A stretch of DNA of 64,000 bases from Neoceratodus forsteri (Eukaryota > Chordata > Ceratodontiformes > Ceratodontidae): positions 659,893,501 to 659,957,500 of the forward strand of contig CM057456.1 in the NCBI GenBank assembly GCA_016271365.2. The letters are read 5' to 3'. Positions within the stretch are counted from its first letter, which is position 1, and the number at the start of each line of letters is the position of its first letter. This document shows positions 55,560-64,000 of this stretch, one piece after another. A model generated the notes under the pieces. It made no database searches, was not told the origin of the DNA, and worked only from the letters and a program-made list of their open reading frames with translations. The position numbers and the translations under genes were made by a program.

Positions 55560-57050
55560 CCCCGGCAGAGATAATGGGGGAGGCAGTAGGGGGTTGCTTC
55601 TCGCTCTACCAAGAAGGATGGAGCAATGTTACGACAGACCTCCGGGTTCTAGACCTAATAAGAATAGGACATACTCTTGAGTTCACTCGGATTCCTCCAG
55701 AAGAACCACCAAAGTCCTCATGTTATTCTTCTTCACACATCCCTCTGATAGAAGGAGAGATACAGACCCTCTCGCAAAAATGGGCGATAGAGTCGGTTCC
55801 CCAGGGACAACAGGGAAGAAGTTATTATTCCCACTTTTTCATGGTTCCAAAAAAGACCAGGAATGTTCATCCCAACCTGGACCTCAGTTCCTTAAATCTT
55901 TTTATAGAGTACAAAAGGTTCAGGGTGGTCACTCTGCCAGGCCTCACTCCCCTCTTTCACCAGGGGGGGATTGGCTCTGCTTCCTGGATATGCAGGACAT
56001 CTGTATGCACATAAAGGTCTTCCTGCTCCAGCGGACGTTTCTGAGGTTCCACTTCCAAGGGAGGCATTTTCAGTTCCGGGCCTTACTGTTTGGCCTCTCC
56101 TCCGCTCCTCGAGTCTTCACCAAGCCTAGCAGTGGTGGCTGCGGCTCTCAGATTCCAGCGCCATTATGTCTTCCCCTACCTAGAAGATTGACTTCTGGCA
56201 GTGCCATCCAGAGCTCAACTGCTGCGCACTCTTGAAGACACCTTTTTTCTCTTCCGAGAGCTGGGGATCACCTTGAATCTTCCAAAGTCTTCCCCAGAGC
56301 CCAGTTAGTGATTCCTTTTCATAGGAATGGTCCTCGACACAGTTTAGGGCATGGCCTTCCTCCCACAGGACAGGGGGGGATTGTCTATGGGTTGTAGCCC
56401 GGACGGTATCTGTGGCCCCACAGGTCCCAACCAGGACCTTCCTCAGACTTCTGGGGCACATGGCAGTGGCCATCCCCACAGTTCCCTTGGCTCGCCTCTA
56501 CATGAGGGTCCCACACTGGATGCTCAGGGTGCAGTGGGACCAGAGGTCAGATGATCTAGACAGTCTAGTCAGGATGTCTGACCCAATAAGAAGGACTCTT
56601 TCTTGGTGGTTGGACCCCTCCAAGCTGGCATGAGATGTCCCCTTTCAGCATGAGCCCCCAAGACAGATTCTAATGACAGATGCCTCCTGTCTTGGCTGGG
56701 GTGCTCATCTGAGAGACAAACCCAGGGGACATGGTCTCCAGACGAGCAACAACTCCATCTCAACATTCACGCGATGCGTGCAGTCCTGAATGCCTTGCGG
56801 GCATTTCAGACAGACCTTTCGCCAGACTCTCTTCTCATTCAGACAGACAACACATCAGTAGTGTTTTACATCAACAAGCAAGGAGGCATGCATTCCTATC
56901 CCCTATGCCAAGAGGTGATGAGAGTCTGGTATTGGGCACTGGAACACTGCATAGATCTCACTGCTGTTCATGTTCCAGGCGTCCAAAACATCTTGCCTGA
57001 CAGCCTAAGCCGGTCACGGTCCAAGGGTCATGCTTGGGAGCTCCTCTAGT
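55560..57050 (+). pseudogene. DIRS-b reverse transcriptase / RNase H
   Basis: The frame 55544-56014 gives the RT start: W-S-N-V-T-T-D-L-R-V-L-D-L-I-R, G-E-I-Q-T-L-S-Q-K, FFMVPKKTRNVHPNLDLSSL, Y-K-R-F-R-V-V-T-L. The palm continues in the next frame with F-H-F-Q-G-R-H-F-Q-F-R-A-L-L-F-G-L-S-S-A-P-R-V-F-T-K. The catalytic Y-L-D-D is Y-L-E-D (56177-56188) followed at once by TGA. RNase H lies at 56660-57040: M-T-D-A-S-C-L-G-W-G, then Q-T-D-N-T-S-V-V-F-Y and V-P-G-V-Q-N-I-L-P-D-S-L-S-R. Past 57050 the linker has S-E-L-D-F-F-A-S-P-L-N and I-L-I-A-P-L-W-P. Non-functional as it stands. Confidence 0.9.
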
Positions 57051-57429
57051 CAGTAGCAGATAAACTGTTCAACAGGTGGGGCTGCTCAGAGTTGGACTTC
57101 TTTGCATCTCCACTCAACGCCAAACTGCCCAGTTTCTGCTTGTGAGAGCCTGCGTCTGGTGTTTTTTGTCCAGACGCGTTGTCCCTCTGTTGGACAGGGA
57201 GTTTTCTGTATGCCTTCCCTCCCTACCTGGTAATTCAGAGGGTTCTGAAACTTCAGGCCGAAGGAGCAGAGATGATCCTCATCGCTCCACTCTGGCCTCG
57301 ACAGATTTGGTTCCCACTACTTCAGCAGCTGGCAGTGGAACCTCCACTTCAGCTGCCGCTGAGCTAGCACTTACTATCCCAGGATCAGGGAACATTGGTC
57401 CACCCGGACCTCAAATCCCTGCGTCTTCA

Positions 57430-58474
57430 TGCCTAGCTCTTGCAGACATAGTCAAATCCAGGTTTGGGGTCTCCAGGAGGTGGCAGATGTTCTCGTGGCA
57501 GTGACAAACCCTCTACTAGATCCACTTATGCTATGAAGTAGAAACATTTCTGCCTTTGGCCTTCGCCTCGTCACTGGGACCCTCTCACCTGCCCAGTGAA
57601 CTCGGTACTACAGTATCTCCTCTCCTTCTTAAACCAAGGTTTGAGCTACTCCTCCATAAAGGTACATTTGTCAGCAATTTCTGCATACCATGTACCAATG
57701 GAGGGAAAGACACTTGCCCAACTGGACGTGTCCTGCACTTTTTTGAAAGGCATTTTATATATTAAGCCTCCCATCCAAGATCCAGTACCCCCTTGGGATC
57801 TCCTCTTTGTGCTGGAGAAGCTCTCCATTCCCCTTTTGAGCCTGGATTGCAAGCTTCACTTTCTTTCTTGGAAAGTGTTATTTTTGGCTGCAGTTGCTTC
57901 TGTTCGGAGAGTCTCCGAGCTCTAGACCCAGATGTGTAAGGATCCTTATTTAATTTTTCATAGGGACAGGGTGTCCCTAAGAACCAATCCTAAGTTTTTA
58001 CCCAGAGTGGTTTCTGAACTGACATTGAATCAGGATGTCAATCTTCCGGTATATTACCCGGACCACTCAAATAGGGGAGAAGTTCTCCTGCATACCCTGG
58101 ATGTCCACAGGATGCTGAGGTATTATCTAAAATGCACTGCTCCACACCGAAAGATAGAGCAGCTGTTTGTGGCCTTTGCGCCTCGATGCCAAGGCACTCT
58201 GGTGTCAAAGCAAACTTTCTCAAAATGGCTGGTCAACTGCATTGTTTACTCTTACAACAAGTATAACAAAACCCTTCCGGGCTCAGTCAAGGGTCATTCT
58301 ACCAGGAGAGTGGCTACTTCATTCGCATCCTTGTGAAATGTCTCCATTGGAGACATCTTTGCAGTGGCTACCTGGAGCTCAGTGCATACTTTCATTAAGC
58401 ATTACAGCATGGACATTGCTTCTAGGCGTAGGGCTGGCTTCGGCCTAATGGTCCTCCAGGGCCTCCTTTCCTGA
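57430..58474 (+). pseudogene. DIRS-b tyrosine recombinase, nearly open
   Basis: From 57596 to 58474 one frame is interrupted only by a TAG (57923-57925) and a TGA (58334-58336). It holds S-Y-S-S-I-K-V-H-L-S-A-I in the N-terminal DNA-binding domain, V-A-S-V-R-R-V-S-E-L with the first catalytic arginine, and G-H-S-T-R-R-V-A-T-S-F-A with the H-x-x-R box. After the TGA come I-G-D-I-F-A-V-A-T-W-S-S and H-T-F-I-K-H-Y-S-M-D, with the nucleophilic tyrosine region intact. All four catalytic positions of the family are visible. In DIRS elements this enzyme inserts the circular DNA copy by recombination, in place of a DDE integrase. Confidence 0.92.
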
Positions 58475-58554
58475 TGTGCCCTGTTAGCACTGGTGCTTAC
58501 AGCTGCTTCCCAGTTCCTGTTCCTGTTCCTTTTTGAGGGACTGCTTGGGATTCA

Positions 58555-58672
58555 GTCCTAATTGTACTAGCATGCTGCAAGAGCTCCCACTCGAAGTAAG
58601 ATAGTACAGTTGTTTAAGAACTTTCTGTAACAGTAGATCTTTGAGAGGAGCTCTTTGCAGCAGGTGCTGCTT
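58555..58672. repeat. Internal complementary region of DIRS-b
   Basis: The first half (tcctaattgtactagcatgc, tgcaagagctcccactcgaa, gtaagat) matches the complement of the outer left end (gagcgcccacttgaagcaag). The second half (cagtagatctttgagaggag, ctctttgcagcaggtgctgc) is the complement of the outer right end (tgctgcaagagctcctctcg, aagatctactg). Outer ends of both terminal repeats are therefore stored side by side here. Confidence 0.85.
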
Positions 58673-58775
58673 TCAAGCCTTCCCTCCTTCCCCCTGGTGA
58701 GCTGTGTTGCATCATTTTATGGCAAGCTTCCGCCTGGTCCGCCTGCCAGGCCTTATTCACGGGTTTCTGGCGAGT

Positions 58776-58945
58776 GAACTGAGGTGGGGCTAGGGATTGC
58801 CCACTGATATACCATTGGGCGACGTTGGGGCGGCCCCCGCTGGAGACTGCTGGCTAAATGTTTCCGATGGGTCCTAGTGCCTGAGGCATAGTCCTAATTG
58901 TAATAGCCTGCTGCAAGAGCTCCTCTCGAAGATCTACTGTTATGT
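58776..58945. repeat. Right inverted terminal repeat of DIRS-b
   Basis: See the left repeat at 52745-52931. It ends in ctcctctcgaagatctactg, then tta; the same bases appear inverted in the internal complementary region at 58634-58668. Confidence 0.9.
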
Positions 58946-59410
58946 TAAGTTTTTACATAACTGTACTTTATCCACCATGCTCAGAGAATCCCCCATAAGT
59001 GTGGAAATATGGAAAAGGGGCGAGCAAGAGGGAGGAGACTCAGGCAGGGAGAAAAGCATAACCTTTGTTTTTGTGGCATTGTTTTATGTGCAATGGCTTT
59101 ATATATTTTGTAATTACCTCTGTTGCACGTAATAAACTATTACTTACCCCACAGTTACATTGAAACTGACACTTGAACAGCAGGGAGGATTTGGAGCTCT
59201 TGCTACATCAAGCCATGGAAAGGAGGATTTTATGCTATACAATATGTGGTTTCCCAAGAGTGGCATTCCATAACATTGAGTAGTATAGAAGGCAGATGCT
59301 AGCCCTGCTGTAATGTTAAACACTGGCATGTATATGTATGTATAAGTAATAAGCTATTACAGGGTTTGTGCCTTTGGCTTCATGCCTTACAATGCCCCTG
59401 GGGCGTGCAT
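58946..59410. other. Unassigned flank of DIRS-b
   Basis: No supported gene. A possible cryptic exon at 59155 was considered and rejected (see rejected list). Confidence 0.4.
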
Positions 59411-59580
59411 TAAATATAGGATAAAGTATGGGTCGGTGTGTGTAATGAGAAGTTTACACACACCCGAGGGGTTAGATGCTACATAAACCCCGAGAGCAAA
59501 GCTCGAAGGGTTTATGCATAGCATCTAACCCCAAGGTTGTGTGTAAACTTTAAGTTTACACACACTGACCCATATTATAT
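59411..59580. repeat. Palindrome with 40-bp arms
   Basis: The arm gtttacacacacccgagggg, then ttagatgctacataaacccc (59452-59491) pairs with gggtttatgcatagcatcta, then accccaaggttgtgtgtaaa, c (59508-59548). The outer flanks gtatgggtcggtgtgtgta and tacacacactgacccatatt pair too. The loop is about 16 bases. Confidence 0.85.
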
Positions 59581-60010
59581 TTTATATAATTGCTGGGTTT
59601 TGTTTTTTCTCCACAGCAATTATATAAAATAAAGACAAGATGTCTGGTGCAGCTGCGGTCCGACCGAGTTTCGGCAGTGTCAGTGGTCGGACGCAGTTGC
59701 TGGAAGTGTGGGGGAGTGTTTATTTTTTCCCCCGCTTTTGGTAGGTGGCAATTAAAATTTTTTTTTTTGTGCAGCCATTTATTTTTAAAAAAAATGTGCT
59801 AACTGTCGAGATGGAGTGGCGGTCTCTGGTCGCTGGGGTTAGGTTGGCTGGGGGAACATGGAAGAGTGGCAGCTGGCAGTAGCGTGGCGCATGCACAGTG
59901 GAAACAAAACCCGTCGCGTGTTTGCCATAATAAACACTCCTTTATTATGGCAAATTACGTTATGGATTTTGTAGAGAAAAAAATGAAACCCAGTAATTAT
60001 AATCCTGTAA
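59581..60010. repeat. Foldback-type segment
   Basis: A hairpin tttatataattgctg...cagcaattatataaa lies at 59581-59630. Its sequence aattgctgggttttg, ttttttctccaca recurs inverted at 59966-60001. The hairpin tttgccataataaa-cactcc-tttattatggcaaa lies at 59921-59953. Confidence 0.7.
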
Positions 60011-60700
60011 TGCACACCCTGTAGTGGTTTATCACACTTATAAAATGGTGTCCGAAGTGTGAGAACATTGTTCTTCAAAATTGAATTTTCATTTCATTTT
60101 TATATCGGGTTGTAACCATTGTGCATAAGCTCATTCACAGTGGTGACTCAATTACTGCATAACAAATTACAAATACAAAAACCATGTTCTGGCTATAGAA
60201 AATTATCAAAATAAACTATCTATAATACTAGACACATATTACACACTTGAAAGTAATCAGACATTTAAGTGCATCCATCAAGTAAATCCTTCAGGTGCAT
60301 TGCAACAACATTCTAGCTTTGTTTGAGATTGAATTTATGAACCCGCATTTAGGTGAACTAGAGGGAGGGGGCTTCACATTCAGGAATCAGAAACTAGCAG
60401 GGAGTTGATTCCAGTGGGTAGGTACAAACTGACAAAAAAAAAATTGGAAGGCCTTTTCATTTTTATGTTGGCTTGCCGCGCTTGCGCGCAAGTCAACATC
60501 TTGCGGTAGTGCAGATTTGGAGGCGTGGCCGCTGTTGGGCAAATGCAGGGCACGCATCAGTAGGCGCGTCCCTCATTCCCCAATCAGCCTGCATGCCCCA
60601 TGCATGCTAATGTGGTGAGCACATCTAAGGAAAGGTCCGCTGTAATCCGACCAAAGCTCGTCAGGCCTGATGGACCCGCTTCCTGCGTGCTCGCCACAAT
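60011..60700. other. Unassigned stretch
   Basis: No gene seen. GC-rich from about 60470 onward with cgcgcttgcgcgcaag at 60478-60493. Confidence 0.4.
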
Positions 60701-60710
60701 AACCGACTTC

Positions 60711-61020
60711 GGGGTGCCCAATCCCCAGCGGCTTACTGTGACCGCACAAGCAGCCCTCCCCATTTCCTATATGCCGAGGGGTGCCCAATCCCCGGTTTCA
60801 TGCTCCCTGCTTTTTATTGTGGTATGATGGGGAGCTCACCTCGTCAGCATAAATCAGCCACCCATCCTCGTGATTTCTTATATGTCGAGGGGGTGCCCAA
60901 TCCCTCAGCTCTTGCCCCTGCTCTTTTCATTGTGTGCTGACGGGGTGCCCAATCCCCGCCGGCAAAATTCACTACCCCATTTTCTGCTAACGAGGTGCCC
61001 AATCCCTGGCCGCTGCAGCA
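60711..61020 (+). repeat. Five-fold repeat of a ggggtgcccaatcccc motif
   Basis: The motif starts at about 60711, 60778, 60890, 60942 and 60992 (last copy gaggtgcccaatccct). Spacing is 67, 112, 52 and 50 bp, the 112 interval being about two units. It is preceded by text like cctatatgccga or cttatatgtcga in some units. Confidence 0.8.
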
Positions 61021-61289
61021 CTCCCTAAAACAGTTAGGTGGCACGCTGGGAGCCCACCCCAGCATGCCACGCCCCTGACTAATTCTTTTTCTTCCCTGTA
61101 ACAAAAAAGGTCTCTGTAGTCTCCTGCCCCCACCCACACCCACCCACTGCGCACTCCTGCCTCCCCACACCCTCTCACCCCATACTTACCTCCGAGTCCG
61201 CGCGACGATCTTCGGTGGACCGGGAACACGTCTGCACTCTTCAAAGCTGACTGCGAACTGAGGAAATGCCGGTAAGCTGTATAATGAAA

Positions 61290-62110
61290 TGAATAGGAGT
61301 TTTTCAACTTTGCTGCATATCTCAGGCATTTGTTGGAATTTTGGCACCAAATTTTCAACATGGGGTTTTTGGGGCCCCTCCTCATGAATTCTATCACTGT
61401 CATGGCGTTAATCGACCTCAAAAGGTGATTTCACAGTCACTGTGCGAAATCACCTTTTGGGACCCATTAACAAAATGACAGTGCCAGTGTTCATGAGGTG
61501 GCCTCTCAGAAAGCCTATGTTCTAAATTTGGTGGAAAAAATCAACAAATACCTGTTCTGGCGTGCGTTGTGCAGTTGCTCATGAGCTCGTAACCAACGCG
61601 ATCGCATATTTGCAACCCGTATTTTCAACATTGTCATTTCTGACACCTCCTTGTGAACAGATCAGCTGTCATTTCCACATCCTGCCCGGAAATGTGTTTC
61701 GCATTCAAGCGCATAATAGCGAGTCGCTGTGGGAAATCAGTGTTTGGGCCGGATTATGAAAATGACAGTGACACAGTTCATGAGCAGAGTTCTTAAATGC
61801 CTATGTTGAAAATGTGGTGATGATACTCCATAAATGACTGTATTACGAGCGTGCATTGGCAGATTGCACGCACGCTCACTAGGCCGCAGCATTTGTGATA
61901 TTTTCACTCTGGATTTTCACCATTGCCATTTTTACACACCTCTTGATGAACAGTACAGCCATCATTTCACATATCCTGCCCAAAATATGTTTTCGCACTT
62001 CTGGCACAGAATAGTGTGCTCGCTGTATGAAATCACTTCTTGGGACACTTTGAGGAAATAACAGTGACACTGTACATGAGCAGATGCCTATGTTGAAAAT
62101 TTGGTGCCGA
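61290..62110. repeat. Foldback-unit array, locus 2
   Basis: Three palindromic units of about 260-280 bp in tandem, same family as at 12060-12445 and 14510-15060. The first has ccaaattttcaacatgggg, cccctcctcatgaattct, an inner hairpin caaaaggtgatttcacagtc-actgtgcgaaatcacctttt and agtgttcatgaggtggcc. The second and third start near 61560 and 61850, each with attttcaac/accattg(t)catttt, a cctcttgatgaacag-type arm and a weakened core. A C-rich spacer (61110-61190) and gatcttcggtggaccgggaa precede the array. Confidence 0.8.
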
Positions 62111-62699
62111 ACGCCCATATGTAGAGACTGACAGGTGTCAGGGGGTGTGACTTGGGATTGTCGGACGTAATGCTCACGCCATTCCACCCCCACCCCCACC
62201 CTGCAGCCAGTGACAATCATCAGGATGTGCCTTGGACGCTCTGTCTCCAAAGTTTACCCCACTGTCCTATACTGCACCCATCTCAGTGTATTTCCTTATG
62301 GAATGGGGTGAACGTAAAGCCCGAAGACCCCAATGCACACCGCGCCACTTGTCGGTGTCTGCAGAATAAGGAGAGGAGAAATGGCATGAGCATTATGGCC
62401 AATACCCAAAGGGACACCCCAATGCCTGTCAGTCTCTGCAGGGTGGGGGTGGGCTGGTATCAGTTCAGTACTTCACTGCCATTCCTATTATGCATCTCTC
62501 TCTAACTCCTGCACTACCAATGCCAATGCCAGCAAGACAACATTCGGCATTGACAAATGCTTGTTGTTCTTGGGACTACCAATTCCCAAAGATGTGACTT
62601 TGTCAAGGAAGGGTTTGCTTTCCTAACTGTAACTCTAGCCCCAGATATTCACCCACAAGCCCATGGACACTCTTGTAGGAGAAAAAGGATTTGTGTAGT
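62111..62699. other. Unassigned stretch
   Basis: No gene or clear repeat seen between the foldback array and the LINE on the minus strand. Confidence 0.4.
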
Positions 62700-63500
62700 C
62701 TCTCCTTCTTTTAAGTCAGGAAATGCAGCCCAGCCTTCTACAGAGGCCGCAGTGGTGGGTTTCTCCGGGGCATCTAACTATGAGCCAAGTGAGGTGATTG
62801 TACAGGACCTCCAATTTCTGAGCCTCACATGTTGCATAATCATATGAAAGTCGGCATAATCTGTCAAGGGAAATATTGGGACCTGGACAGTTGTCTGAAC
62901 TGTGCCAGGATCTAGGCAGTCTCTGTTCCTGTACAGAAGACTGAGTCTTTGACCCAGCTGCCCAGTTCATTTACCCGAATGCTTTTTACCAGTCTCTGCA
63001 GGGTCTAACCCAAAGCCCAGGTACTTGTACATGTCTACACACTCCAATAAGGTTCCATTAGCATCCCTGGCAGATAGCGCCATACAGAGTTTACTTTTGA
63101 CTGCTAATTCAAATATTATCATCTTAATCATAGCAGAGTTCAACTTAAACTTGGATGACTCAAAAAAGGCCTGGAGTTCATCAAAGCTCTTTTGAAGCCT
63201 GTCTTGCACCTCAAAGCCGAGGAGCTGGAGAGGTAGACTGTCACATCATCAGCATATAGATGATAAATGCATCAGCCATGCTGTGTTCCACACCTTTTAA
63301 ATAAATCAAAAAGAAGAGCGGCCCAAGAAGCAAGCCCAGGGGTGATCCTCTGAAGGTAATAAGTGGAGATGATTCAAGTCCATTCACTATTGTTGTCTCT
63401 GTCCTCTGATTTAAGTAAGAGAAAAACCAGGCAAGTGCAAGTAGAGGCCACAGAACACAATAGCACAATTTTATAACATACTTACATTGAATAGCTTGTG
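62700..63500 (-). pseudogene. LINE reverse transcriptase piece
   Basis: On the minus strand 63480-63241 gives L-A-W-F-F-S-Y-L-N-Q-R-T-E-T-T-I-V-N-G, then G-L-L-L-G-P-L-F-F-L-I-Y-L (the [11 protein letters not shown] block). The Y-A-D-D region near 63260 is degraded (A-D-A-F-I). The frame 63209-62967 gives L-Q-K-S-F-D-E-L-Q-A-F-F, L-N-S-A-M-I-K-M and D-M-Y-K-Y-L-G-F-G-L-D, and 62970-62716 its continuation. It belongs to the type seen at 17232 and 49720. Broken by frameshifts. Confidence 0.75.
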
Positions 63501-64000
63501 AGAGGGCGGCACTGCTGAGCAGCTTAGCGGGAGGTAGCATTTGTTCAGAGCTCCTACGAAACTTTGTCTAAATTTAAAGTTACTTTTCTGGCACCTTTTC
63601 CCTGGTCTTTTTCCCCTCCTGCTCCATTTGATCCTGCAAGGAAGACAAAATGGAAAAAAATAAGAGTAGTGCGGCTGCTTCTGCTGATTTTTTTTCACCC
63701 CAAAAGGTAAACGAGACACTGGACCTTCGCAGAGTGGTGCGGCAGGGATCTCAGCACTGTGGATTCAGGGGAGGTATCACTTGCCACGGTCAACGCTACT
63801 CTGATGCAGTTAATACAGTCTGTCCAGGAACTAGATAAGAATTTTGATGTGTTGACTCCCAGAGTGGTAGCCCTGTAAGTCAAAATGCATGCTGCGGACC
63901 AGAAATTCTCCAAGTTGGAAACCAACTTGAATAAAACCATGGACATATCTATTAAATTAATTAAGGATAGCACATGGCTGCATCAGAGGCTACAGATGGT
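63500..64000 (+). pseudogene. L1-type LINE, 5' UTR and ORF1 start, cut by window end
   Basis: The segment from about 63505 (gagagggcggcactgctgag) has the GC-rich start expected of an L1 5' UTR. An ATG at 63650 opens M-E-K-N-K-S-S-A-A-A-S-A-D. The frame shifts at about 63760 and goes on as L-A-T-V-N-A-T-L-M-Q-L-I, Q-E-L-D-K-N-F and K-F-S-K-L-E-T-N-L-N-K-T-M, a heptad coiled coil typical of L1 ORF1, with an in-frame TAA at about 63876. The element continues beyond the window. Confidence 0.65.

Larger units (their letters stand above)
52745..58945 (+). mobile_element. Structurally complete DIRS retrotransposon (DIRS-b)
   Basis: Left terminal repeat about 52745-52931, right terminal repeat about 58776-58945, inverted to each other over about 170-185 bp. 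An internal complementary region lies at 58555-58672. The gag, RT/RNase H and tyrosine recombinase regions follow in DIRS order. The protein regions carry few stops, fewer than in DIRS-a at 3899, so this is the younger copy. No target duplication is expected, because DIRS elements integrate through a recombined circle. Same orientation as the host gene. Confidence 0.92.

Noticed and set aside
59155..59272. Possible further PKD exon after ccccacag, reading V-T-L-K-L-T-L-E-Q-Q and M-L-Y-N-M-W-F.
   Set aside because: The text is PKD-like, but the acceptor phase does not fit the phase-2 donor at 33639; the frame that does fit meets a TGA after seven codons. No acceptable donor lies before the in-frame TAA. 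It could only be real if a missing exon lies between.

Overview
The window is 64 kb of vertebrate nuclear DNA. It lies almost entirely in the introns of one gene on the + strand, and those introns are packed with transposable elements. Three exons can be supported, at 2803-3056, 19914-20002 and 33484-33639. Their splice sites are good, their phases match (0, then 2), and together they encode PKD (polycystin-type Ig-like) domains with an F-G-D-G motif. The gene is probably a polycystin-1-like protein, but the paralogue cannot be named from three exons. The introns between them are about 16.9 and 13.5 kb. No convincing exon follows in the last 30 kb.

The repeat mix is CR1, L2, a third LINE type with a D-Y-G/A-D-x-x-Y-type RT end, L1, Penelope-like elements, two DIRS elements, long solo LTRs, long tRNA-like SINEs, pogo and Harbinger remnants and many foldback elements. 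With the very long introns this suggests a large-genome tetrapod or lobe-fin. An amphibian (caecilian or salamander) is my best guess, but this is inference only.

Layout: 1-2660, CR1 and pogo pieces. 2803-3056, PKD exon. 3899-9632, an old DIRS element with inverted terminal repeats. 9954-10551, a SINE with target duplication. 10985-15060, a complex of 61-bp minisatellites, foldback units and C-rich spacers. 16130-18830, a Penelope element split by a LINE. 19914-20002, PKD exon. 22560-30262, Penelope pieces with two solo LTRs and a 37-bp tandem array. 31745-33010, a Harbinger Myb-like remnant. 33484-33639, PKD exon. 34690-36395, CR1 split by a 680-bp palindrome. 36690-37958, small foldbacks and an orphan ORF. 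38100-42450, L2 on the minus strand. 42468-44371, a solo LTR with a SINE inside it. 44490-49700, a near full-length CR1 on the minus strand with two nested CR1 pieces. 49720-52745, two more LINE pieces. 52745-58945, a structurally complete DIRS element. 59411-60010, palindromes. 60711-62110, a second copy of the minisatellite plus foldback complex. 62700-63500, a LINE on the minus strand. 63500-64000, the 5' end of an L1.

All transposon reading frames seen here are broken by stops or frameshifts. The only sequence likely to serve the host is the three exons. The most unusual material is the foldback/minisatellite complex, which occurs twice, and the many other long palindromes.
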